A stretch of DNA of 64,000 nt from Antilocapra americana (taxonomy: Eukaryota > Chordata > Mammalia > Artiodactyla > Antilocapridae). Below the pieces are notes generated by a model. It did no database searches. It was not told the origin of the DNA and saw nothing but the letters and a program-made list of their open reading frames with translations. Position numbers and translations under genes: made by a program. The stretch covers positions 1,817,610 to 1,881,609 of the forward strand of contig ML664159.1 of assembly GCA_007570785.1 (NCBI GenBank), in the 5' to 3' direction. Below, piece by piece: positions 49,001-61,000 of the stretch (positions are counted from its first letter, which is position 1; every line of letters begins with the position of its first letter).

Positions 49001-52000
49001 TTCTTTAAAAATCACATTTCTCCCTAACTGCATTAAATCTATAAAATGTAGGCTGGTGTCAGTTAATGTGCATATATAGTTTTTATTATCATTTCTTGTA
49101 ACTGTGCTAATTATCTTTATAGATTTGTTTTATTAACTTATATTCTTACATCCTCCATAGAGTTGTACCTAAATTAATTCTTAGTGGATAGTGTTCTCCA
49201 AGTTGCACAAATTAGTCTTAAAATCCAAGTTAAGAGCGTTTGTCTAAAAGGGAGCTATCCCAGTTTTTACACAAAACTGGCTGTGGCTGGCTTTTCTTTA
49301 ATATTAGAAAGAACAAGAATATCAGTATTCAGAGATTCTCATTTTCAAAGTGATATTAATAAAGCAACAGTTGCTCAAAATAATTTTATGAACTGAAGTT
49401 ACTCACTGCCAAAATACGTTTTTGAAATCCATTTCTTCTTCTACTTCGTCATGGAGAGGTGTTGCTTACATTCATCTGTATCTCAAGTGACTGTTCTTGA
49501 GAGCTACTTCAGGAATATTGCTGGCGGAGTGTGATACTACAAGATACTGTAAATGTAAAGATCTGGTTAAGATTGAAAGGTTTTCTGTCTTGACAGTTCT
49601 AAAATCCTGGTACTCAATTACAGCCTACACTAATCCTAAGTAACGGTGAGCAGTGATGACAGTAACAACAACCCCAAAACATCCTTTTGGTTTTAATGTA
49701 CTTAATCTTCTTGCTTTATTTTTGATTTTTGTTTCTTAATATTATTTAACACCAAGTCCTTGTTCAAATTTTTTCATAATGTAACAAGTATCTTTTTATA
49801 AAACTGATTCATTTGCGTCAAGGTCCAAAGAAAGTCCACACAGTTGGTTTGATAAATGTTACGTCTGTTTTAAACCATGCCATTAATTGCTTCTGTTCTT
49901 AGTTGAGATATAATTTTGAAACCATGATAGCCTCTTGAAACTGTGTGTGTGCTTATTATATATTCAGTTTTAGTTTTTATGGATTGCCTTTTTCTGATAT
50001 TTGTTGTTGTTATTGGCTTTATAATGAATAGAGTAAATTTAAATTCTAGTAGTGTTGTACTGTTACCTACTTTCTCTGTTTTCTTGATTTACACATAGAA
50101 GCTAGTAACTTTTGAAGCAAAAAACTACCAGTTATAAGATGAATTAAATCCTGGGAATCTAATGTAAAGCATGATGACTGCAGTTAATAACACTGTATTG
50201 TATACTTGAAAGTTGCTAAGAGAGTAGAGCCTAAATGTTCTTACCACACAAAAAATGGTAACTCTGTGAGGTGGTACATGTGTTAACTGAATTAGTGGTA
50301 ATCATTTCACAGTATATAGGTGTATCAAATTATCACATTGTACCTCTTAAACTTACACAATGTTACATGTCATTATATCTCAATAAAGCTAGAAAAAAAT
50401 AAAGCAAAAGACTCCATTAATCGTGTCTAATAAAGCTATTTATATATTGTTTTATTTTTTATTTACTTAGAGGTCTTCAGAAGGAAGAAATTGTTTTACT
50501 TACCCATGGAGATAGTATAGACAAAGTAGCCGATGGATTCAAGGTTGTGGCACGTTCTGGGAACATTGTAGCAGGTAAAACTTCTAACACTTCTGCAGAT
50601 TTTCTTTTGAAAAGTTTATCTGAAAAGTTTATAAACATATGTTTCTGTATGTGATACTGTTTTTGATGTTTCTTAATTTTTTTAAAGATACTGTGTCATA
50701 GGGTCAATTGTTAATTCATAAAGGATATTTAATATTAGAAGGATTATCTATAAGTCACTAGTTTGCTCTGAAATACTTTTACAATTGTTTATTCTACTAT
50801 GATTTTCAGACATAATATATCTATTATAACTCAGGAAAATTTTGAGAATCATTTACCTCTCTAGCATGCTGTATTCATAATTGCCCTTTTTAAAAATGCC
50901 TCTTTTAGGTATAGATAGGCATGTATCTTGGATGTCTATAAAACATCAGACTAAGCATTCAGAGCATTGCTGTGAACCAGGGTTACCTGTGGGTCAAATC
51001 CAGCCTAAAGATTGTTTTTTGTATGTTCAGGAACTAAGAATGCTTTTTATATTATTTAAGGGTTATAATAAATGACAGAGACTGTATGAATATGTCCCAC
51101 CCAGCTTAGTTTATAACACCTAGCCCTTTGTAGGAAGTTTGCCAGTTCATGCTCTAAACAAATTTTTGTTCTATTTTCCTTGAAGAGGAGTTGATTTTCT
51201 GGCAGTTCATAATTGTTTTTACTTGCTTATTTGAGTAATTGTAAGTAATCACCAGTAATCCTGGATATCCTTAAAAGAGGAAAAGTGGAGTTATCAGAAA
51301 GTTGTTGTTTGTTATGTTACACCTAAGAAGTTGGAAAAAAAAATTTGTCATGGATAAATTGAATTGAGTAATCTACCTGCAGTTACTTAACGGATTATTG
51401 TATTAGCATAGGAATTATCAAGAATAGTTTCCTTTTTGACAGGTTTATATTTCTTATACAAGATCAACAGTGGTAGATGAGATTATATATTTTTATTCAT
51501 TCAACAAATATTTGAGTACCCACACATCCCAGGCACAGTTCTAGGTGCCAGTGAACAACATGAACAATACCTCCTTTAATGCTCTAGTTAGTGAGGCTGG
51601 GGTTGGGGGAGGGGTGGGACAGACAGTAACCAGATAATACAGAAAAAGTCAGCGCTTGACAGTGTTTAAATGCATTGAAAAAATGAAAAGATGAGAGGAG
51701 TCTTATGGAATGTGTGATTTGGACTGTTACTGTTTTAGATAGGATATTCAGAGATGGTGTTCCTATTAGATGATACTAGACATGGAGGAAGTAGGTGCTT
51801 GGCCCTCTTGGATATTTGGGGAAAGAGCAAATAGCAGTACAGAATTCCTGGGATGGGACCTTGTTTAAGGAACAGCAAGGAAACCACATGGTTAGAGCTG
51901 GGTAAGCATGGGGACGTGTGGTAGAAGATGAGAGAGGCTGTTGGGAGCCAGAATCATAGGAACTTTGAGGCCATTATGAAAATGTTGGCTTTACTTGTAG

Positions 52001-55000
52001 TGCGTGAAGATTTGAACAAAGGAGAGACATAATCTAATTTCAGAAATATCCTGGCTACAGAGGAGTAAAGAGGCCGTTAAATGTAGGTAGAGACCAGCTA
52101 GAAGTCTATTGTGATAATCAGGAAAGGAGACTGTGTAAAAGAGCAGAGGGATAGAGGTTATGTGCTTAGGAGTGATTGGGTTCTCATATGCATCTTGTAC
52201 ATATTTTGTTAGATTTATACCAAAATATTTCATTTGGGAGTGTTAATGTTAATTGTAGTTATAATTTAATTTCCACTTGTTCATTGCTGGAATATGGTAA
52301 AGCCATGAACTTTGGTGTATTAACCTTCTGTCTGTCAACTTTGTTGTACTCACTTATTAGTTCTAGGAATTTTTTTGGTTGATTATTTAAAATTTTATAC
52401 GTAGACACTCATGTCATCCTTTTCCTCCCAATCTGTATATCTTTTATTTTGTTTTCTTGTCCTATTGCATTAACTGGTACTTCTGTTACGATGTTGAAAA
52501 GCAGTGGATAGAGGGAACATCCTTGCTTTGTTCCTGATCTTAGTGGAGAAGTTTTAAGTTTCTCATGGTTAAGTATGATGTTACTTTTAGGTTTTCAGAA
52601 AATACTCTTTGTCAGGTTGAAGTCCCCCTCTGTTTCTAGTTTCCTGAGAGTTATTCTCATGATTGAGTGTTTGGATATGTTGCATATACTTTTTCTGCAT
52701 TTATTGATAAGATCATATAATTTTTCTGCCTTAGCCTATTGATATGATGGATTACAGTAAGTGACTCTCATCTCTGACAGGGATTTTGAAGTGTCTGACT
52801 GCAGCAGTGGGCTCACGTTTCTCACCTTAGGATTGTGTGAGTCTGCCTCACATATTTTGATGCTTTCCTGTTAGGTGAATATGTGTGAAGGACTATTATG
52901 TCTTCTTCAGGAATACACTCCTTTAGCATTATATGTATGCCCCTCTTTATTCCTGATGACTTTTCTTTTTTCTCTTTTTAAATTATCAAAGTATGATAAC
53001 ACATTTACAGGAGACTTGGAAAAATACAGAATGAAGTTATATATAGTTCTACCATACAACTATTTTTTAAGCAGATAAATTAAAATTTTTAGTTGCAGTA
53101 TCAAAAGTCTCAAAACTTAAGAGTGAATATACAGAAAAGTAGAAGGATATAGTAGACCTAAAAAGCACCATGAACCAATTCAGCATAATTAAGCTTTATA
53201 CAATTTTCACACAATGGTCAGATATGGATTCTATTCCAAGTTCCCACGGAATGTAAAGTAGGAGACACTGGAATGTATCCAGGGAGTAAAATAAGGTGCA
53301 AAAGTTTTGTGGTCTTAAGGTATTGACATCATACAGTCTGTTCTCTTAACCACTGTGGGGTTGTGTTAGAAATCAGCATCAAAAGACATTTGAAAATAAC
53401 TCACATATTTTCAAGTGCAGTATGACATTTACCAAGAGAGATCATTTGACCTAGCCATTAAAAGCCTCAAAAAAGTTGAAGACTGAAAAAACACAGGGTG
53501 ATTGCCAAGAGGAAAGTATTTATATGAGAAATTAATCCTGGTAACTTCTCTTGGCTGAAGTCTGCTCTGACATTAATCTACTCATATTATCTTTTTATTT
53601 ATTCATGGCTGTGCTGGGTCTTCATTGTGGTGTTTGAACTTCTCACTGCAGAGAAGTTTTTGTTGCAGAACAAAAACTCTAGGACACTTGGGCTCAGTAG
53701 TTGCAGCTCATAGGCTCTGGAGTGTGGGTTCGTTAGTTGTGGTGCACGGGCTTATTTGCTGGTTGGTACGTGGAATCTCCCCAAATGGGGGATTGAACCA
53801 ATGTCCTCTTCATTGGCAGGTAGATTCTTAACCGTTGGATCACCAGGAAGGTCTCTCATGCTGTCTTTTAATTAGTGTTATCGTGATATATCTTTCTCTG
53901 TCCATTTACTTTTAATCTGTGGTTTTATATTTAAAGTGGGTTTCTTGTAGACAATCTATATGTTATGTTTTTTTCCTTGATCCAGTGTGACAGTCTCTGT
54001 CTTTTAATTGGTACATTTAGACTATTGGAGTTTAAAGGGATTGTTGATAGTGTTGGATTAATGTCCATCGTATCTGTTGTTTTCTATTTATTGTCCTTGT
54101 TCTTTGTTCATATTTTTATCTTTTTCTCCCTCTTGTGGTTTTAATTGAGCATTTTGTATTGTCCGATTTTCTCTTTCTTTGCTTGTCAGTTACATCTCTT
54201 TTGTTTTACTTTTTCTAATAAAAAATTGCCCATGATTTTAAAATATACATTTACAACTAACCCAAATTCACTTTCAAATAACACTGTACCATTTCACAGG
54301 TAGTGTACCTTATGATAACAAAATAAATGTGATTTTTTTCCCTCTCATCCCTTGTACATTGGTGTCATTCATTTCACTTAAAAATAAGCATGAATAATAT
54401 GTCTCTATATAAGCATACATAATTATATCATTGTTGCTATTATTTTGAATGATGTTGTCTATTAGCTCAGTTAGGAAGAAGAAAGTTTTTATTTTACCTT
54501 CATTTATTCTTCCTCTGCTCTTTTTAATGTGTATCCAAGTTTCTGATCTTTGTCATTTTCCTTCTCTCTAAAGAACTTCTTTTAGCATTTCTTACAGAGC
54601 AGTCTATTGGCAACAGATGGTCTCAGTTTTTGTTTGAAACTTTTATATTTTTCCTGAACTTCTGGAGAATAATTTCTCAAGGCACAGAATTCTAGGTTGG
54701 TGGTTCCCCCCCCCAACATTTTTTTAAAAATTAACTTTTTTAGCTTTATTGAGTTGTAATCAACAAGACTGTAAAATATTTGAAGTGTACAGTGTGATGA
54801 TTTGGTAAAGTTAAGTTACTCAGTCGTGTCCGCCTCTTTGCGACTCCATGGACTGTAGCCTACCAGGCTCCTCTGTCCATGGGATTTTCCAGGCAAGAAT
54901 ACTGGAGTGGGCTGCCATTTCCTTCTCCAGGAGATCTTCCTGACCCAGGGATTGAACCTGGGTCTCCCACATTGTAGGCAGATGCTTTACCGTCTGAGCC

Positions 55001-58000
55001 ACCAAGGAAGTCCCCTGATACACATTATAAAAAGATTTTTCCCCTTTGAGTTAATTAACCCATCCATCACCTCACATACAGTTGATCCTTGAACAACACA
55101 GTTTTGAACTGTGCGGGTCACTTTATATGTGGGTTTTTCCCACTAATTATGTGCTTCAGTACTACTTGATCTGGGTTGGTTGAAACCTTGGATGTGGAAC
55201 TGCAGATCCAGATGATAATTCCAATATCTTTGCAGTATCTGAGTCTCTTCTAACACTTGATTTATCTCTTCAAACTTACTTTTTCCCTTTTAGTGTGTCT
55301 TATACTTTTTTCTTGCTAGCTTGACATGATGTGCTGGGTACAAGGAATTGCTGTAAATAGGTCTTCAGTATGTGATGGCAAGGTGTTGGTAGAGAGAAAG
55401 TGTTCTGTGGTCTTATGAGTAGGTCTCAGTCTTAATTAACCTGTGGCTTTGGGCTGTAGAATTCATGAGTGTTTTCAGTTTTTCCCTCTGTTAGATGGGA
55501 TGGGAGGACTAGAGTGGGCTAGAGTTGGGTGTTTTCTTTTCTCCCAAGTCAGTTTGGTTCTGATAAAATCCTATAATATTAGATTGGTTAAATAGTTTCT
55601 CCTGAGAGTAGAAGACCTTATCAAGAAGAAAAGAATGGCCTGGTGTATTTCAAAATGTTTTCTTTTTCCCTCTGTTGGAAGCACAAGGGAATTTTCCTCT
55701 AATATTCACTGTGAGAACTTCGTCAAGCTACTGGAGGTAAAATTCACTAGAGTGTGGGGATCCCAGGTGACTGGATCCTCTTGGACATTTTCTCTGTCAG
55801 ATTTGTCCAGGCTGAGCCTCCAGTGATATCAATTATAGTTCAAGTTTCCCTACCTCAGCAATGGTTCCTATAGAGGTTTGCAATCATGAAGTTCTCCAGT
55901 AAGTTGTGATTCTCTGTATTTACTTGTTAGTCTCCCTAAGGGTATTTATCAACTTTTTACTTGTTAGGACAGAGTGGTGTCTTTTAGCTTCTTTCATATG
56001 CTGGACTGGAAACCAGAAGTTATACTGGGTTCTGGTATGTTTTGAAAGCAGAATCAAAGGCTTTTCTGTGGAATGGAAAGGAGAGAGGAGAGTCCAATAC
56101 TTCCAGATGTTTCAGCCTGAGCAACCAGAGGATGGTTTCTGTTTACCTGATGTGAAAGAATGGAGTAATTTGGGTTTATGTTTTAAATTTAAGATTTCTT
56201 ATTAAACATTGAAATGAAGGTGTGAATAGGCAGTTTTATATATTTTTGAGTCAGGACTGTAGAAGAGAAAACTGGACCGGAGGAATAAATTCAGGGGTAT
56301 ACCAACATATAGGTAAAATTTAAGGTCATGAGAGTTTGGAATCATTCAGAATGTGTAGAGCAGAGATATAAGGACTGAATACTGGTTGAGTTTCATGTGT
56401 AGAGATGGATAAGATGAGGAACCAACAAAGAAGGTTCAGCAGTAGACAGTGAAATAAGGAATGAACCAGCAGAGTGATGTCTGAGAAGCCAAGTAAAGAA
56501 AGTGTGAGCTTCCCTAGTAGAGTAGAATGGGAGTTTGGCAAGCCTGATTTATCTACTTAATTAGCTGGGGATACTGGCAAGTTTCTTGATATCTCAGAGC
56601 CATAGACAGCGGGTAGTACATGTACATGTAAAACATCTAGCCTATCATCTGCTATTTTGTAGATGACAATTTGTCAGAAGCCCATTAGTCAAGTAAGTGG
56701 AGTTATATTCATGGTTAATAGTATCCAAGAAAGAAATAGTAACCAAGAAAGAAACACTTATGATATTCTGATAGGTTTAATATGTGGCTTTTCTAATATA
56801 GAAAATTGGTAGCTGCACATTGCATGTTGAAGGCATATGGAACCAAGATCTAAAACTGAGTTGCTCTTGCATTAAGTAGAAAAAATGATCGCAGTAACCT
56901 GGGTGGAGAAGTGAGGATACTGTGAAATGATGTCGCAGCCATGTAGTTCGTTAATTGCTATATGCGGGAAGACCTTTATAAAGCCAGATCATGGCAATGT
57001 AGTTTTTATTCGTGTTTTTTTTTTTTTACACATAGCTAAAAATTCACTAATTTGAATCAGTTTCCACATTTATGGAGGAAGAAATTGTGAGGAATTACTG
57101 TGGGTGCTCACTGAGTATTTTCAATGTGAAAAAAATTATTTATGATTATTTTCTCTATAAAGGTATAGCGAATGAATCTAAAAAATTGTATGGAGCCCAG
57201 TTCCACCCTGAAGTTGGCCTTACAGAAAATGGGAAAGTAATACTGAAGAATTTCCTCTACGATATAGCTGGGTGCAGTGGGACCTTCACTGTGCAGAACA
57301 GAGAACTTGAGTGCATTCGAGATATCAAAGAGAGAGTGGGCACATCAAAAGTTTTGGTAAGCAGTTTAAATATGAAAGTCAGAAACTTTCTGCCAGTAAT
57401 GTTAGACTCAAGGTTGACTTACTTAGCATAGCCCTTAAATTTTGACTGGGTGATAGGTGTTTTTGAGTTGCCCTGTTTCAGAGTGCTTTTTCAGTTACCA
57501 TACATATTTTTAATACAAATCAGGGGTTGAACCCAAGCCCTTAGCAGTGAGAGCATGGGGTCCTAACCACTGGACCACCAGGGAATTCCCCAGTGTTTTT
57601 AGGTAGTGATTTAAGCTCTTACCATCTTTTTGCTTATTTTACTCAATTTGACTTTTCATTTTACCCTGTAGGTTTTACTCAGTGGTGGAGTAGACTCAAC
57701 AGTTTGTACAGCTTTGTTAAATCGTGCTTTGAACCAAGATCAGATCATTGCTGTGCACATTGATAATGGCTTTATGAGAAAACGAGAAAGTCAGTCTGTT
57801 GAAGAGGCCCTCAAAAAGCTTGGAATCCAAGTCAAAGGTATTGATGAACTTCGGAAAAGTTAACTTACATGTCAGGACTTGTTTAATCAAATCTAGCTTG
57901 TGATTGTATTAACCAAGTAGAGTTTTTCCAGTAAGCTTATGGTTGAAATGTTTTTTATTTTTACATTGTAATTACTTGTAGTTCAAGAGGGGCCACAGTA

Positions 58001-61000
58001 TAAATTTTGATAATTGATTATTCCTAATGTTATATATAGATGAATAAGTTAACATTTTCAGCCACCATTCTGTTCTTTCTATTCATCTTCCTAGGTCTTA
58101 ACTGCTTTTACATTTATGGATATCTTCTGCACTTTTATAAAAAAAAAAGATGTAAGCCACAGTTATAATGAAATTAAATTAGTATTTAATGATATAAACT
58201 GTGTATTGACTTAATTGGAATTCATGCCAAAAAGTTGAGTGTAAGATGAAGACTTGTATAGTTAAGCATGAAGTAAATATGAGTCTATTTCTTTCTTCTT
58301 TGGAAATATCACTAAAATAACAATGCAGGCATAAAACAAGTGTAATGCCAAAAGGATGAGGAATAGAGAAGAGGTAATAATAGTGGTCTAATGGTTTCAA
58401 CAAAATGTTGGGAAGAGGAAAGCAAATGGTTTATGCAGATTTTCTCTGATAAGCTAAGGAATCTTAAATTTTAGGACTGCTCACAAGCCAGGCCTTTTCC
58501 AAAACCTGGGAAAGGACCTTTTCAGTATCTTATAGTTACACATTTTATGAAGTTCGAAGTAAGGTATTTTAATAATTTATAGTTAATTTAGATTACTTTG
58601 TCTTTCTCCTTTCTCTCTTTTGGATGGTTTTATAGTAGCTGCAGGCATTTGGGAATTATGCTAACAAAACATTGAGTTGAGGATACATTTAGTTTGGATT
58701 TGGTGCTATATTTGTTATTTGCAGTAGTTTCTGTGTATAGTTTATAGTTTGTGTTAGTCATGGGAGTATTAACTTGTGATTTAAAAGATGTGTGATTTGT
58801 TATTCTTTTTCTTGAAAGGGCCCTCCGAACTGTTTAGTTTCAGCCCCACAGAAACCTGCATCTGTCTTTGTTAACTGACGTAGTAGGATGGGGAGGACTC
58901 CAGAACCTTGGGGAAGGGTTGAGGGAAGGAAGCCCAACAAAACGCAGGACTTTGGGGAAAGCTTAGGAGTTGGGAACAGTGGCTCCCTTACAGGGCCTGG
59001 CTCACTGGGTCAGCCTAAAACGTATTGGTTCAAAATCTGAGAAGCAGTTACTTTTCCTTTTAAACAGGAACACACAACTGCTGCTGTCTCTCATCAGAAG
59101 ACCATGGATTTATTCTCTAGAGACTCTAGGCTGAATAAGAGAGGCTTTGGACTTGGGCATGTCAATACCAGGCATAGTTGAAGGTGGAAGGAAGATTGTA
59201 TGTTAAAAATAGTAACATTAAAGAAAAGCCTTATGTACTGAGTGATAGCTTCCCCCCCCCCAGTGGCCACTTCCTATATTCAGGCTATCAGAATGCTAAG
59301 AAACAGGAAATAGGAGGTGTTTTCTCTGGGTAATTGACGAGCTTGAGAGAAAGACCTACAAATTCAGTAAAGTGAAGTAGCCAGCTGCCTTGGCATCTTC
59401 TAGTGAAGCCTTTTTTTTTTTAACTTTCCTCTTTAAAAGGACAGCCAAGGATCATTAAGAGTGTTTTTAGACATCAGTGCAGTTCCAAGAACTTTGATCC
59501 CTTATATGTACCGCTGCTTTGACTCCCTTGGAGTTTTGGTTCTTTTGGGGGATTTTGCTTGTTGCTCTGGTGAAGCACTGAATAGAGGGAAAGCTTAGCA
59601 CAATTTGTGATAATATGGTCCTAGATAGTAAAATGACACAAAATTCTCAAAGGAACAAAACTCAGTGAGTGCTTGTATATGGACTCTGTTAGTCATAGTC
59701 CATTGGTAGTTCTGGCATATGTAGGCAGTTTAAGGGGAGAATCAGAGGATCCATCTAGGTTTTCTTTTTTGTAGTTAATCTATTACTTACTATTTTCAAA
59801 AATCTTCTGTTAGTTTAAAATATGCTTCTCTTCTCTTCCCCAGTGATAAATGCTGCTCATTCTTTCTACAATGGAACAACAACTCTACCAATATCGGATG
59901 AAGACAGAACTCCACGAAAGAGAATTAGCAAAACGTTAAATATGACTACAAGTCCTGAGGAGAAAAGAAAAATCATTGGGGATACTTTTGTTAAGGTACT
60001 TTTTAAATGTTCTCAATGTGTACTGTTGTAAATGTGAATTTTAGTATTTTTTCCTTGTCATTATACCAAATAGTCACATTTTGTGACTAATTTTGATTCT
60101 TTTTTTGGCTAAGAGTTTAACGGTGTTTCGCTATTATACTAATAGCATATTAATAGCATGTTTTAAAAAACATGTAATTACATTGTCAAGCTGTTCTTTT
60201 AACTGCTTAAGAATAGATATTTTTAATTAATACTAGATTTTAGTTCTTTGGATATTTCAATGAGTAGATTTCTTTTGGCTTTGATGGGGTTGTTCATATA
60301 CCTTTCTTAATTACGTTAAATAAGCATTTGTCCTTAAAGGAGTTTAATTTGAGGGTTGGTGGATTTCATCTCCTGGTTAGTATTGCGAAAGGACTCTTAG
60401 AAATTTAGCTGAAAGTATAAAATTTTGCTGTCTTTTAAAAAAATTCGTTTCTTAAAAGGTTGTTTTACTCCTGTTGAATATAGATTGCCAATGAAGTAAT
60501 TGGAGAAATGAACTTGAAACCAGAGGAGGTTTTCCTTGCCCAAGGTACTTTACGGCCTGATCTAATTGAAAGTGCATCTCTTGTTGCAAGTGGCAAAGCT
60601 GAACTCATCAAAACCCATCACAATGACACAGAACTTATCAGAAAGTTGAGAGAGGAGGTAAAAGCTTTTGAAATCTTTACCATAAAGCCTCTTTCCCTCC
60701 ACCATTTTTAAGTGTACAATTCAATAGTTTTCAGTATATTTTTATAGTATTGTTGTGAAACAGATCTGCATAACTTTTTCATTTTGCAAAACTGAAACTC
60801 TGTACCTGTTGAACAACAGCTACCCCTTTCTCTCTCTCTAACCCTTGGTAATCTACCCTTGGTAATCTCTGTTTCAATTACCCTTGGTAATCTAACCCTT
60901 GGTAATCTCTTTGTTTCAATGAATTTGACTGCTTTAAATACCTCTTATAAGCACAGTCATACAGTTTTTGTTTTTTTGTGACTGACTAATTTCACTTAGT

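Larger units (their letters stand above)
52185..56045 (-). repeat. Old antisense L1, interrupted by SINEs and a Tigger-like fragment
   Basis: Antisense ORF2 sequence ('gttgaaaagcagtggatagaggg', 'cttgctttgttcctgatctta', 'gttgatagtgttggatta') is followed by likely 3' or other L1 parts ('gacattttctctgtcagatttg'). Interruptions are a CHR SINE (53592-53856), Bov-tA (54803-55015) and a DNA-transposon piece (55079-55235). Limits between 52755 and 53590 and after 55235 are uncertain. Confidence 0.5.

Noticed and set aside
49184..49396. A 70-codon open frame in intron 4 as a possible exon
   Set aside because: It has no flanking splice signals that keep the GMPS frame and no known family. It also lies in the middle of the glutaminase domain, where an insertion would be disruptive.
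58179..58403. Open minus-strand frame in intron 7
   Set aside because: Short, low-complexity hydrophobic translation without family resemblance; expected by chance in AT-rich DNA.
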